Origin: JAXLYX01 sp046351215
GTDB lineage: Bacteria > Myxococcota_A > Polyangia > Polyangiales > Houyiibacteriaceae
Length of the DNA stretch: 64,000 nucleotides
Direction of reading: 5' to 3'
Assembly (NCBI GenBank): GCA_046351215.1
Contig: JAXLYX010000009.1
Coordinates: 310,001 to 374,000, forward strand
Shown: positions 26,898 through 34,964 of the stretch, in pieces
Layout of the letters: the number at the start of each line of letters is the position of its first letter
How positions within the stretch are numbered: the stretch's first letter is position 1
Translations under genes and position numbers: made by a program
Notes under the pieces: model-generated
Told to the model about the DNA's origin: nothing
What the model saw: the letters and a program-made list of their open reading frames with translations, nothing else
Databases searched by the model: none

Positions 26898-27725
26898 TCA
26901 GGGGGCCGAGAGCGGGGTCACGACCACGTCGGTCACGAGCGGGGTGGACCGGTGGGAATGGACGACGAGGCCGGCCGTGAGCGCTCCGGCCGCGACGACC
27001 GTGACGGCCGAGCCGATCCACAGGAGGCGGCGCGTGCGGCGCGAGAGGCGACGCGCCTCCTCGGCCGGCGGAGACGCCTCGGTCGGGGTCGCGATCCGCA
27101 GCCGCGCGGGCGACTCGGCCGTGCCTCGCTCGAGCCAGTGGTTGCCTCGTGCGTCCAGCACGGTGACGGCGTACGCGACGTCGCCGTGGGCGTCGGCGAG
27201 CGGCACGCTCACCACGCCGGACTCGAGCGGGAGCACCGTCCGCGAAGCCGCGGCACCTCGGTCGAATCGCTCGAAGCGGACGCCCGACGCGAGCCCGAGG
27301 GCGTCGCGGACGGTGATCCGCGCGGCGCGCGCGGCCGCGTCCCAGCGCACCTCCACGGAGAGGGGATCGACCTGGAGGGCGACGATGGCGCGTGCCTCGC
27401 GGTAGGCCGCCCGTCGCTCGGGCGGGAGGATGTCGCCCGGGCCCGCGTCCGGCGCGAGCACGAGCAGACGTACGTAGGCATCGCGTGCTGCCTCGTCGTC
27501 TCCGAGCGCCGCCGACGCGACCGCGAGGAGCTCGTAGGCGCGCGCGAGATCGCGCGTGTCGAGCCCACCCTCCGCGATCGCGGCGCGCGCGGACGTCCGC
27601 GTGCCGTCGAAGTCGACGTCGAGGTAGGCGCGCTCCGCCGTCGCGAGCGCGCTCGTCCCCACCTGCGCGAGCCCCGGGGCCGCGAAGAGGGCGATCGCGA
27701 GCGCGAGGATCGATGCCCACCTCAC
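26898..27725 (-). CDS. Secreted TPR-like protein with C-terminal membrane anchor
   Basis: 275 residues. Signal peptide (about 1-20, ending GLAQ), helical TPR-like part (about 25-110: ARAYELLAVASAALGDDEAARDAY in pieces), a beta-rich domain (about 125-215) and an Arg-rich stop (RRLSRRTRRLL) before a single membrane segment IGSAVTVVAAGALTAGLV. A short tail is left outside. GTG 27725 overlaps the upstream lipoprotein stop by GTGA. The architecture resembles the truncated gene at the left edge. Probably an envelope component working with the upstream lipoprotein; function not known. Confidence 0.75.
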   Translation of the reverse strand: MRWASILALAIALFAAPGLAQVGTSALATAERAYLDVDFDGTRTSARAAIAEGGLDTRDLARAYELLAVASAALGDDEAARDAYVRLLVLAPDAGPGDILPPERRAAYREARAIVALQVDPLSVEVRWDAAARAARITVRDALGLASGVRFERFDRGAAASRTVLPLESGVVSVPLADAHGDVAYAVTVLDARGNHWLERGTAESPARLRIATPTEASPPAEEARRLSRRTRRLLWIGSAVTVVAAGALTAGLVVHSHRSTPLVTDVVVTPLSAP

Positions 27726-28219
27726 GGGCAGCCCCCCGCGCAGTAGTCGTCGAGGCCGGGGCAGGTCGCCGGGGGAAGGCCCGAGAGCGCCGCGAGCGCC
27801 GCGTCCGACGGGCTCGCCACCTCGACCACGACCGGGGGACGGCCGTGATCCCAGGTCGCGTGCGTGCAGCCGGCGAACATCGCCTTGCCGTCGGCGGCGT
27901 AGGTCACGACCAGGAAGTCGTAGGTCCCGTCGCGGAGGTCGTGGACGCCGGCGGCGCCGCCGCGGAGCTGACAGAGAGGCTTGCGGGGCGTGGTCGCCGT
28001 CGCGCTCGCGTCGACGCCGCTCTCGGTGGCCATCAGCACGAGGTCGGCGCATCGGGAGCCGCCGCTCGTGGCGAAGACGGAGACCTGCGCGGTCGACGAG
28101 AGCCGGACGTAGTCGAGCGCCGGGAAGTCGAGCTGCACGGTCACCGGGGATTCGGCGCATCCCACGGCCATGGCCGAGGCGATCGCCACCCACGCCGCCG
28201 TACGGATCGCAGCTCGCAA
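27722..28219 (-). CDS. Cys-rich lipoprotein
   Basis: 165 residues. A short signal ending IASAMAVGC gives a lipobox. The mature part is a beta-type domain with Cys pairs (SRCADL, KPLCQL, FAGCTH) and a Cys-rich end TCPGLDDYCAGGC, so disulfides are likely in the periplasm or at the outer membrane. The start is TTG 28219, chosen because a GGGAGGGAGGG Shine-Dalgarno lies just upstream and it yields a clean signal peptide; a GTG near 28246 is an alternative. Co-translated with the TPR-like protein. Family not recognised. Confidence 0.68.
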   Translation of the reverse strand: MRAAIRTAAWVAIASAMAVGCAESPVTVQLDFPALDYVRLSSTAQVSVFATSGGSRCADLVLMATESGVDASATATTPRKPLCQLRGGAAGVHDLRDGTYDFLVVTYAADGKAMFAGCTHATWDHGRPPVVVEVASPSDAALAALSGLPPATCPGLDDYCAGGCP

Positions 28220-28254
28220 GTCCCTCCCTCCCGAAGCGAGTCGAGCTTCCACGC

Positions 28255-28309
28255 TACCACGTTCCGGGGCGCCCCGGGGGCGGGTGCGGGGGGCCCGGGC
28301 CGCGTGGTA
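28255..28309. repeat. Dyad and GC-only palindromes between divergent genes
   Basis: TACCACG (28255-28261) and CGTGGTA (28303-28309) form a 7-bp inverted pair around 41 bases that contain two perfect palindromes, CCGGGGCGCCCCGG (28264-28277) and GGCCCGGGCC (28292-28301). Lies between the divergent Cys-rich lipoprotein and substrate-binding protein genes. Confidence 0.45.
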
Positions 28310-28331
28310 CGCTGTCGGCCCAAGGGGAAGG

Positions 28332-29615
28332 ATGCGGATGTCGCTCGGAAGGCGCCGGATCGCGCGGACACTGGCCCTCTCGGTGGGCCTGCTCGCCGGC
28401 TGCGACGACGTCGCGCCGCCCGAGCCCGTGCGCCTCGGCCTCCTCGCGGCGTTCACCGCGGCGGGCAACGAGGGCAACGGCGTGATCGAGCGCCGCTCGG
28501 TCCAGCTCGCCGTCGAGGAGGCGAACGCGGCGGGCGGCGTGATCCCGGGCCGTCGGGTCGAGCTCGTCGCCATCGACTACGGCGAGACGTACGCCACCGT
28601 GGTCGCGGCCGCCGAGACCGTGGCCGCCGCCGGCCTCGCCGCGATGGTGGGGCCCGAGCCGAGCAAGGCCGAGGTGTTCATCGGAGGCCAGTTCGTCGAC
28701 GCCCGCCTGCCCCACGTGAGCTGCTGCGCCTCGAGCGACATGCTCAGCGATTTCGCCGGGCAGTCGGGCATGGATCGCTATTTCTTCCGGACGACGCCTC
28801 CCGACAGCGAGGAGGCGGTGGTCACCTCCAGGCTCGTCCGCGAGTGCGGGGCGTGCACGTCGCTCGTCGTCTTCCAGCAGGACGACGCCTTCGGCGTCTC
28901 CTTCGCATCCCGCCTCGTCGCCGATCTCGCGGCCAACGGTGGTCCGCCGATCGCCGCCACCGTGGCGTTCACGCAGGGGCAGACGTCCTACGCCGCGGCG
29001 GTCCAGAGCGCCGGCACGTCGACCGCGGGCTGCGTCGTCGTGGTCGGCTTCCCGAGCGAGGCCGCCCTGCTCGTGCGCAACTGGCAGACCTACGTCGGGC
29101 GGCCGGTGACGTGGTTCGCCTCGTCGTCCATCCTGAGCCCGGTCTTCACGTCGGAGATCGGCAATCCGGCGCTCGCCCAGGGGATCCGCGTGGCGGCCGC
29201 GACCGCCGATCCGCTCGATCCGCAGGTGGCCGCGTTCCGAGCGCTCTACGAGGGACGCTTCCGCGAGGCCCCGTCGCTGATCTACGGGGCCCGCAACTAC
29301 GACGCGGCGGCGCTGCTCCTGCTCGCGATGGCCCGCGCCGGCTCGACCGACGGAGCCGCGATCCGCGACGCGCTCTTCGAGGTCTCGCGCCCCGATCCGG
29401 ACGACGTCGTCATCGGGCCCGGCGACCTCACGAAGGGCATCTCGCTGCTGCGTCGCGGAATCGGCATCGACTACGACGGCGCGAGCGGACCCGTCGACTT
29501 CGACGCCTCCGGCAACGTCACGGCCGAGTACGAGATCCTGCGCTACGACGCGACCGCGATGCCCATCTCGCTCGGGCTCGTGCGCTCGGGCGCCCCGCTC
29601 GCCTGCGGGCCCTGA
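28332..29615 (+). CDS. Substrate-binding lipoprotein, branched-chain amino-acid type (type I)
   Basis: 427 residues. Signal with lipobox LLAGC, then the LivJ-like two-lobe fold: VRLGLLAAFTAAGNEG, VQLAVEEANAAGG, VVAAAETVAAAGLAAMVGPEPSK, FFRTTPPDSEEA and FQQDDAFGVSFA. Members bind amino acids, amides, urea or aromatic acids and feed an ABC importer, or act as sensory receptors. No LivH/M/G/F genes are in the window, so it is an orphan and may sense rather than transport. ATG 28332 with AAGGGGAAG upstream; ATG 28338 has better spacing and is equally possible. Convergent with the histidine kinase, 16 bases apart, which invites a sensor link but proves nothing. Confidence 0.83.
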   Translation: MRMSLGRRRIARTLALSVGLLAGCDDVAPPEPVRLGLLAAFTAAGNEGNGVIERRSVQLAVEEANAAGGVIPGRRVELVAIDYGETYATVVAAAETVAAAGLAAMVGPEPSKAEVFIGGQFVDARLPHVSCCASSDMLSDFAGQSGMDRYFFRTTPPDSEEAVVTSRLVRECGACTSLVVFQQDDAFGVSFASRLVADLAANGGPPIAATVAFTQGQTSYAAAVQSAGTSTAGCVVVVGFPSEAALLVRNWQTYVGRPVTWFASSSILSPVFTSEIGNPALAQGIRVAAATADPLDPQVAAFRALYEGRFREAPSLIYGARNYDAAALLLLAMARAGSTDGAAIRDALFEVSRPDPDDVVIGPGDLTKGISLLRRGIGIDYDGASGPVDFDASGNVTAEYEILRYDATAMPISLGLVRSGAPLACGP

Positions 29616-29631
29616 GGCGCAGGCCCGTCGT

Positions 29632-30846
29632 TCACGGGGCGGCGGGAGCCGGGAGCACGAGCTCGAACGCGGTGCCGACGCCGACCTGGCTCTCGACCTC
29701 GACGTTGCCTCCCATGCAGGTCGCGAGCAGCTTCGTGATCGAGAGGCCGAGCCCGCTCCCCCCGTACTTCTTCTGCGATTGGCCGACGGCCTGGACGAAG
29801 GCGTCGAAGACGTGCGGGAGCGACTCGGCGGGGATCCCGACGCCGGTGTCCTCGACGCGGATCGCGAGCTTCCCGCCCTGGTACCGGACCCGGAGGGTGA
29901 CGCGGCCCCGTTCGGTGAACTTGATCGCGTTGCCCACGAGGTTGTCGAGCATCTGCCGCACGCGGAGCGGATCGAGCTCGACGCGCTCGGGCACGTCCGC
30001 GTCGACGACCGAGGAGAGCTCGGTCTCCACCTTCCGGGCCGCCGGAGCGTGGAACTCGAGGGTGTCGGCGACGAGGCGCCGGACGTCGGTGGGCTGCCGT
30101 TCGATCGGCATCCTCCCTTGCTCGAGGCGACCGAAGTCCGCGAGGTCGCGGACCAGCCCGACGAGGTGATCGCCCGAGCGCTGGATGATCTCGAGGTACC
30201 TCCGCGCCGAGGGATCCGCCTGCGTCGCGAGCAGGAGATCGGTCATCCCGAGCACGCCGGTCATCGCTTTCCGGATGTCGTGCCCCATCCGCGCCATGAA
30301 TTCGCCCCGAGCGACCAGCATCTCCTGCGCGTGCTCCTTGGCGCGAACGAGGAGCTGCTCGGTGACGCGCGATTCCGTCACGTCGCGGAGGAGGATCAGG
30401 ACGCGGCGCTCGTCGAGCTTCGCCACGCGGGCCTCGTGGGGCCTTCGATCGCCTGCGAATTCGAGCTCGAGCTCGAGGACGACGACGCGGTCGGAAGCGG
30501 CCGTCTCGCGGCGCGCCGCGCGCAGCGACTCCGCCACCTCGCCGGGGAAGAGCTCGTCGAGCGTCACGTCGGCGAGACGGGGCAGGGCCGCGCTGCGCCC
30601 GTGGCGGCGGCCGAGCTTCAGCTCGAGCACCCGGTCGTCGTCGTCGACCACGACCAGCGTGTCCGGGATGGCCCGGAGGATCGACACCATGTGCTCGAGC
30701 CGCTCGTCGGACGTGCGACGCGGGGGCGTCGACGCGGGGGCGGTGGGGGACGGCTCCGACTTCGAGGGGGACAAGGCGCGCATGGCCGCCGCCCCGGCGA
30801 TCGCGCCGAGGGTCCCGCCGAGGAAGAGGAGCGAGGTCGGATCCAT
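29632..30846 (-). CDS. PAS-containing hybrid-free sensor histidine kinase
   Basis: 404 residues. N-terminal hydrophobic segment (about 5-24) anchors it in the membrane with no large periplasmic domain. PAS domain about 48-160. The HisKA dimerisation helix has FMARMGHDIRKAMTGVLG with phospho-acceptor His189. The HATPase domain has N-box LVGNAIKFTERG, G1 VEDTGVGIP and G2 GGSGLGLSITKLL. No receiver domain. It follows the PEGA-type Ser/Thr kinase by 20 bases and may be co-transcribed with it. A TAGGAT element lies 12 bases before ATG 30846, so a separate short-leader transcript is also possible. Cognate response regulator not in the window. Confidence 0.88.
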   Translation of the reverse strand: MDPTSLLFLGGTLGAIAGAAAMRALSPSKSEPSPTAPASTPPRRTSDERLEHMVSILRAIPDTLVVVDDDDRVLELKLGRRHGRSAALPRLADVTLDELFPGEVAESLRAARRETAASDRVVVLELELEFAGDRRPHEARVAKLDERRVLILLRDVTESRVTEQLLVRAKEHAQEMLVARGEFMARMGHDIRKAMTGVLGMTDLLLATQADPSARRYLEIIQRSGDHLVGLVRDLADFGRLEQGRMPIERQPTDVRRLVADTLEFHAPAARKVETELSSVVDADVPERVELDPLRVRQMLDNLVGNAIKFTERGRVTLRVRYQGGKLAIRVEDTGVGIPAESLPHVFDAFVQAVGQSQKKYGGSGLGLSITKLLATCMGGNVEVESQVGVGTAFELVLPAPAAP

Positions 30847-30866
30847 GCGTCGCCGCGGATCCTACC

Positions 30867-32504
30867 TCACGGACCGAGGGCGATGCGACGCACGGTGGTG
30901 CGCCCTTCCTCGATGTGGACCGGCACGCGCATCGTGATCCCGGCCTCCGGATTCGTCAGGACGAGGACGTACGAGCCGGCGGGCAGCTCGACACCGACGA
31001 GCGGCGTGTTGCCGAGCACGCGGCCGTCGAGCTCCACCCGGGACCACGGGACCGTGACGAGGCTCAGCCTCCCGGTGCTCGGTGCGGCGACGGGGGACGT
31101 CTCGGCCGCGGGGGGCGTGGGCTCTGCGGCCCGCTCGGTGGCCGCGGCCGGGCGGGCCGTCGCGGCGCCGGACGTGGGGGTCGACGCCGCGGTGCGGACG
31201 CGCGTGGACGGTCGTGGGGGGCTCGTCGCCCCGGGCGAGGCGACCGAGGGGCTCTCGACGGCTGTCGGAGCTGCGACGGCCGCTGGCGGCGGAGGCTCCG
31301 TCGGAGAGGCGCCCACGCTCGGCGGCGCCGGCGCCCTCGCCTCGGCGGGCACGGGCGGCTCGCCCGACGGAGCGAGCGCCACCGAGAGCACGCCGAGCAG
31401 CGCGACGGCGGAGACCGCCACGGCGACGCCCATCCACCGGCTCCGCCGAGGAGGGGGCGAGGAGGGGCGCGGTACGACGACGGCTGCCGGAACGTCCGGG
31501 ATCGGCGCGGTCACGAGCTGTGCGTCGCGCGCGATCTCCGTGGGGAAGCGGTCGCGCAGGAACGTCGCCAGCTCCGCCGTGCTGGCCGCCGGGGCCTCGA
31601 GCGCGCGCTCGAGATCGGCGGCCATGGCGGCCGCGCTCGGGTACCTCCGCTCGCGGTCGCGCTGCAGCGCGCGATCGATCACCTCGGACAGCGCCTTCGG
31701 CACGCCGGCCGTGGCGTCGAGCTTCGGGATCACGCCGAGCATGCTGCTCGTGAGCGCCGCGAATTGGCTCGAGGCGGCGAAGAGGCGTCGCCCGGCGAAG
31801 AGCTCCCAGAGGAGCACGCCGAGGCTCCAGAGATCGGCACGCGCATCGACGTCGTCCGCCTCCGCCTGCTCGGGCGCCATGTAGGCGAACTTGCCCTTGA
31901 CCACCCCGGTGGAGGTGCGGACCTGGCGCGTGCGCGCCTTGGCGATGCCGAAGTCGAGGAGCATCGCCCGCCCCGAGAACGTGAGCAGCACGTTCTCGGG
32001 CGAGATGTCGCGGTGCACGATGCCGAGCGGTTTCCCGCTCGCATCGACCCGGCCGTGCGCGTAGTCGAGCGCCGCCAGCAGGTCGAGGCCGATGCGCACG
32101 ACGAGCGGAGCGGGCAGCCGCTGCGTCTCGCGCTCGAGCCTCGCGAAGAGGGTCTCGAGGTCGACGCTGCTCACGTACGCCATCGTGAAGAACGGACGGC
32201 CCTCGGCGACTCCGTGGTCGTGGGCCTCCACGATCCCGGGATGATGGAGCGAGAGCGCGAGCCTCGCCTCGTCGAGGAAGACCTCGCGTGCGGTCGGATC
32301 CTCGCTCAGGTGCTCGTGCAGGCGCTTGAGGACGACGGGGCGACGGCCGGTCTGCGTCGGCTCGCTCGCCAGGTAGACGCTCGCGGTGGCTCCGTGGCCC
32401 ATGCGGCGGAGCAAGACGTAGGAGCCGAAGCGCTTGGGCTCGAAGTCGGGGGACACCGACGGCGTTCCCCGGGCTCCCTCCCTGCTCCCCGTTCCCACGG
32501 CCAT
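30867..32504 (-). CDS. Ser/Thr protein kinase with transmembrane segment and PEGA domain
   Basis: 545 residues. Kinase domain about 25-300: Gly loop MGHGATASVYLA, Lys60, catalytic HRDISPEN (His164-Asp166), DFG (184-186), activation segment ending in YMAPEQ. A Pro-rich juxtamembrane part, one membrane segment (MGVAVAVSAVALLGVLSVAL), a long Pro/Ala/Thr-rich stalk and a C-terminal PEGA domain (SLVTVPWSRVELDGRVLGNT) follow, so the sensor is in the periplasm. All catalytic residues are intact. Good candidate to phosphorylate the FHA-type activator encoded upstream on the same strand. ATG 32504 follows GGGAGCAGGA. Confidence 0.92.
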   Translation of the reverse strand: MAVGTGSREGARGTPSVSPDFEPKRFGSYVLLRRMGHGATASVYLASEPTQTGRRPVVLKRLHEHLSEDPTAREVFLDEARLALSLHHPGIVEAHDHGVAEGRPFFTMAYVSSVDLETLFARLERETQRLPAPLVVRIGLDLLAALDYAHGRVDASGKPLGIVHRDISPENVLLTFSGRAMLLDFGIAKARTRQVRTSTGVVKGKFAYMAPEQAEADDVDARADLWSLGVLLWELFAGRRLFAASSQFAALTSSMLGVIPKLDATAGVPKALSEVIDRALQRDRERRYPSAAAMAADLERALEAPAASTAELATFLRDRFPTEIARDAQLVTAPIPDVPAAVVVPRPSSPPPRRSRWMGVAVAVSAVALLGVLSVALAPSGEPPVPAEARAPAPPSVGASPTEPPPPAAVAAPTAVESPSVASPGATSPPRPSTRVRTAASTPTSGAATARPAAATERAAEPTPPAAETSPVAAPSTGRLSLVTVPWSRVELDGRVLGNTPLVGVELPAGSYVLVLTNPEAGITMRVPVHIEEGRTTVRRIALGP

Positions 32505-32609
32505 CCGATTCCTGCTCCCCCGATTCCGGCGTTCGCCGACTCGCCGCGCGAGCCCCCTCGGCTCCCGCTCGCAACTCTCATCATCATACGCCTCTCGGGC
32601 TGTACGTGG

Positions 32610-32648
32610 CTCGCTCCTTCGGGGCTCTTGGCCGAGAGTTGGAGCGAG
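32610..32648. repeat. Inverted repeat in the gap before the PEGA kinase
   Basis: CTCGCTCC (32610-32617) pairs with GGAGCGAG (32641-32648), and a near-palindrome CTCTTGGCCGAGAG (32625-32638) fills the loop. The 209-base gap (32505-32713) also has TATGAT (32588-32583, minus) as a possible -10 for the kinase; no matching -35 was found. Confidence 0.4.
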
Positions 32649-32713
32649 ACTCGTGATATGGACCACTGAAACGGAGGTAGAGCGTGATCCGATGCGCGGG
32701 CGGGCGGCCCCTC

Positions 32714-33028
32714 TCAGTCGCGACGCCTCGCCCCCCGAGGGACCTCGCGCCCGCGGAAGGGGCGTTCGTCGAGCGCCTCGGTGCGCCGATCGCCGCTCCG
32801 CACCTGCACGACCTTCCGGGCGACGACGGTCCGCGCGCGGCGCGCCTCGAGCACGTGGGGGCCCGGGTCGAGCTCGAGCACGATTCCGTCGACGAGAGGG
32901 CCACGCGGATGGGCATCGACGTAGAGCTCGGCGTCCACGAGCGCGGTCGTGATCGCGAGCCGCGCGGGGACCGCCGGCTCCGCTGCCGTGCACGCGCCGA
33001 GCAGGAGGGCCCAGGCCACCCACCGCAC
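32714..33028 (-). CDS. Small PEGA-like lipoprotein
   Basis: 104 residues. Signal with lipobox LLGAC (MRWVAWALLLGAC). The mature part is a single beta-rich PEGA-like domain (AELYVDAHPRGPLVDG, LELDPGPHVLEARRA) with an Arg-rich end. GTG 33028 is chosen: GGAGGA is upstream and the codon sits two bases after the FHA-activator stop. PEGA domains are common surface-associated modules in Myxococcota. It may be an envelope partner of the kinase whose own PEGA domain faces the same compartment. Confidence 0.7.
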   Translation of the reverse strand: MRWVAWALLLGACTAAEPAVPARLAITTALVDAELYVDAHPRGPLVDGIVLELDPGPHVLEARRARTVVARKVVQVRSGDRRTEALDERPFRGREVPRGARRRD

Positions 33029-33030
33029 GC

Positions 33031-34407
33031 TCAGACGTCCTCCGCGTCGGCCGGATGCAGGCCGTGCTTCTTCGCGAGGCGGTGCAGGTACTTCCGATCC
33101 ATGTCGGCCGCCCGCGCCGCCGCCGAGATGTTCCCTCCGTGCCGTTCGAGCAGCCAGGCGACGTAGCGGCGCTCGAAGCGCTCTTCGAACTCCGCGCGCA
33201 CGTCCCGGTAGCTCTTCGACGGATCGAACGGCGGCTCCCCGTCGTCCGGTCCACCCGGAGGTCGGGCCGTCCCCACGAAGGGGACCTGCGAGGGCCCGAT
33301 CGTGGTCTCCCCCATCGAGCGCGCGACGAGCGCCGCACGCTCGAGGACGTTCCGCAGCTCGCGGACGTTCCCGGGCCAATCGTGCGTGCGCAGCGCCGCC
33401 ATGGCCGCCGGATCGATCTGCAGACGGGGCTCGTCGGGCCGCGAGAGCGAAGCGAGCAGCGTGTCGACGAGGAGGGGCAGGTCGTCCTTGCGCTCGCGGA
33501 GGGGCGGGACCTCGATCGGCACGACGGAGAGGCGGAAGTACAGGTCCTCGCGGAATTTCCCGCGCTCCACCTCGAGGCGGAGGTTGCGCTTCGAGGCGGC
33601 GACGATCCGGATGTCGACGCGGATCTCCTGGTTGCCGCCGACCCTCCGGAAGCTCCTCTGCTCGAGGGCGCGGAGCAGCTTCGGCTGGAGATCGAGAGGC
33701 AGCTCGCCGATCTCGTCGAGGAAGAGGGTGCCGCCGTGCGCGAGCTCGAAGGCTCCGCGGCGCGTGCTCGTCGCGCCCGTGAACGCCCCCCGCTCGTGCC
33801 CGAAGAGCTCGCTCTCGATGAGCGGGCCGACGACGGCGCCGCAGTCGACCACCACGAAGGGCTTCTTCGCGCGGGCGCTCTCCGCGTGGATCGACCGTGC
33901 GAGCACGTCCTTTCCCGTGCCCGTCTCGCCCCCGAGCAGGACGGTCGCCTCGGTCTTCGCGATGCGCTCGAGCAGGCCGAAGATCTCGCGCATCGCGTGA
34001 CTCCGCCCGACCGCGAGGCCGAACGAGTCCCGCGTGCTCGGCGCGAGCGCGATCCGCTCCGCGAAGGGGCGGACGGCGACGTCGACCTTCCCGACCGTGA
34101 GCACCTGCCCCGGCGCGAGGTAGGCCTCGCGGATGCGGGCCCCGTCCACTCGGGTCCCGTTGGTCGAGTCGAGGTCGCGCACCCGGTAGCCCTGGGAATC
34201 CCGAACGATCTCGCAATGGACGCGCGAGACGGTCGCGTCGGGCAGCAAGAGATCGGACTCCTCGCTCTTGCCCACCCGGAGCAGGTCGCGGTCCATGACG
34301 ACCTCGTGCCCCTTCCTCTCGCCCGAGAGGACGACCAGCGCACAGCGCGACAGCGAGAGCACGCGACCGCCCTCGCCGAGCTGCGTCCCGATCTCGGTCG
34401 AGGTCAC
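33031..34407 (-). CDS. FHA-type sigma-54-dependent activator
   Basis: 458 residues. N-terminal FHA domain (about 20-112) with the phosphothreonine-binding pattern RVGKSEESD, SRVHCEI and DLDSTNGTRVDG. AAA+ domain with Walker A GETGTGKD (160-167), GAFTGA (207-212) and Walker B GGTLFLDEIGE. C-terminal Fis-type helix-turn-helix (GGNISAAARAADMDRKYLH). In myxobacteria such activators respond to Ser/Thr kinases via FHA rather than to histidine kinases. GTG 34407 overlaps the upstream membrane-protein stop by GTGA. It is divergent from, and about 560 bases away from, a sigma-54 promoter at the (p)ppGpp gene, its best candidate target. Confidence 0.93.
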   Translation of the reverse strand: MTSTEIGTQLGEGGRVLSLSRCALVVLSGERKGHEVVMDRDLLRVGKSEESDLLLPDATVSRVHCEIVRDSQGYRVRDLDSTNGTRVDGARIREAYLAPGQVLTVGKVDVAVRPFAERIALAPSTRDSFGLAVGRSHAMREIFGLLERIAKTEATVLLGGETGTGKDVLARSIHAESARAKKPFVVVDCGAVVGPLIESELFGHERGAFTGATSTRRGAFELAHGGTLFLDEIGELPLDLQPKLLRALEQRSFRRVGGNQEIRVDIRIVAASKRNLRLEVERGKFREDLYFRLSVVPIEVPPLRERKDDLPLLVDTLLASLSRPDEPRLQIDPAAMAALRTHDWPGNVRELRNVLERAALVARSMGETTIGPSQVPFVGTARPPGGPDDGEPPFDPSKSYRDVRAEFEERFERRYVAWLLERHGGNISAAARAADMDRKYLHRLAKKHGLHPADAEDV

Positions 34408-34826
34408 GGCCGGTCCCCCAGGAGCGCCATGGCCGTCTCGAAGAGGTCGATGCGGATCACTCCCTCCGAGGGCACCTCGAACCGACGGACGATCTCCTCC
34501 TCGGGGCCCTGTTCCCTCGTGACGCGCGCCGTGCAGCCGTAGGCCCCCGGTGCGAGCTCGAGGCGATGCCGGAACGAGCGGGGGGCTCCCTCCGGGTAGG
34601 AGAAGCGCGCGGTGCGCACCACGGCTCCCCCGATCTCCGCGTACCCGAGCTGCACGGCCCGGACCTGTGCATGCTCCGGTCCGAGGTCGTACCGGACCTC
34701 CACCTCGCGGGGCACGGAGCGCCCGAGCTCGACGCCGATCACCGCACAGCCGATCAGGAGGACGCTCGTCGCGAGCAGCTTCCGTCGACGCTCGAACCAG
34801 GCGGGAAGGCTACGGGAGACGTCCAT
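34404..34826 (-). CDS. Small single-pass membrane protein
   Basis: 140 residues. Short basic N-terminus (PAWFERRRK), one membrane segment (LLATSVLLIGCAVIGVEL), then a periplasmic beta-rich domain (VRYDLGPEHAQVRAVQLGYA, RFSYPEGAPRSFRHRLEL). Family not recognised. First gene of the arm that encodes the FHA activator, which it overlaps by GTGA. It may be an accessory sensor or anchor for this signalling system. TGC-TACCTT lies 11 bases before ATG 34826, a possible -10 for a transcript with a very short leader. Confidence 0.68.
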   Translation of the reverse strand: MDVSRSLPAWFERRRKLLATSVLLIGCAVIGVELGRSVPREVEVRYDLGPEHAQVRAVQLGYAEIGGAVVRTARFSYPEGAPRSFRHRLELAPGAYGCTARVTREQGPEEEIVRRFEVPSEGVIRIDLFETAMALLGDRP

Positions 34827-34850
34827 GCGCGGCCGTCAAGGTAGCACGAA

Positions 34851-34878
34851 CACTCGGGGAATCGCGCTGCGCCGAGTG
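34851..34878. promoter_or_regulatory. 7-bp dyad in the divergent regulatory region
   Basis: CACTCGG (34851-34857) and CCGAGTG (34872-34878) are perfect inverted copies with centres 21 bp apart, two helical turns. They lie directly upstream of the -24 element of the sigma-54 promoter and 25 bases from the start of the divergent membrane-protein gene. A dimeric regulator could affect both units from here. Confidence 0.55.
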
Positions 34879-34879
34879 C

Positions 34880-34895
34880 TTGGCACGCCCGTTGC
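34880..34895 (+). promoter_or_regulatory. Sigma-54 (-24/-12) promoter of the (p)ppGpp gene
   Basis: TTGGCACG-CCCG-TTGC matches the consensus YTGGCACGNNNNTTGC at every fixed base. GG (34882-34883) and GC (34894-34895) are separated as required for -24 and -12. The expected start near 34907 gives a leader of about 58 bases to ATG 34965. Confidence 0.8.
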
Positions 34896-34964
34896 CCGAT
34901 GTTAGCTTGCATTCCTGGTCCTCGGGTTCGTCGAACACCGGTGACCGAAGGACGACCCGCTGAG

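Noticed and set aside
23302..27405. 1367-codon open frame opposite the glycosyltransferase
   Set aside because: Highly charged, repetitive translation opposite well-formed membrane segments; shadow frame.
34827..34840. TTGACG as -35 box for the minus-strand membrane-protein gene
   Set aside because: On the minus strand it ends only a few bases before the start codon, too close to serve as -35.
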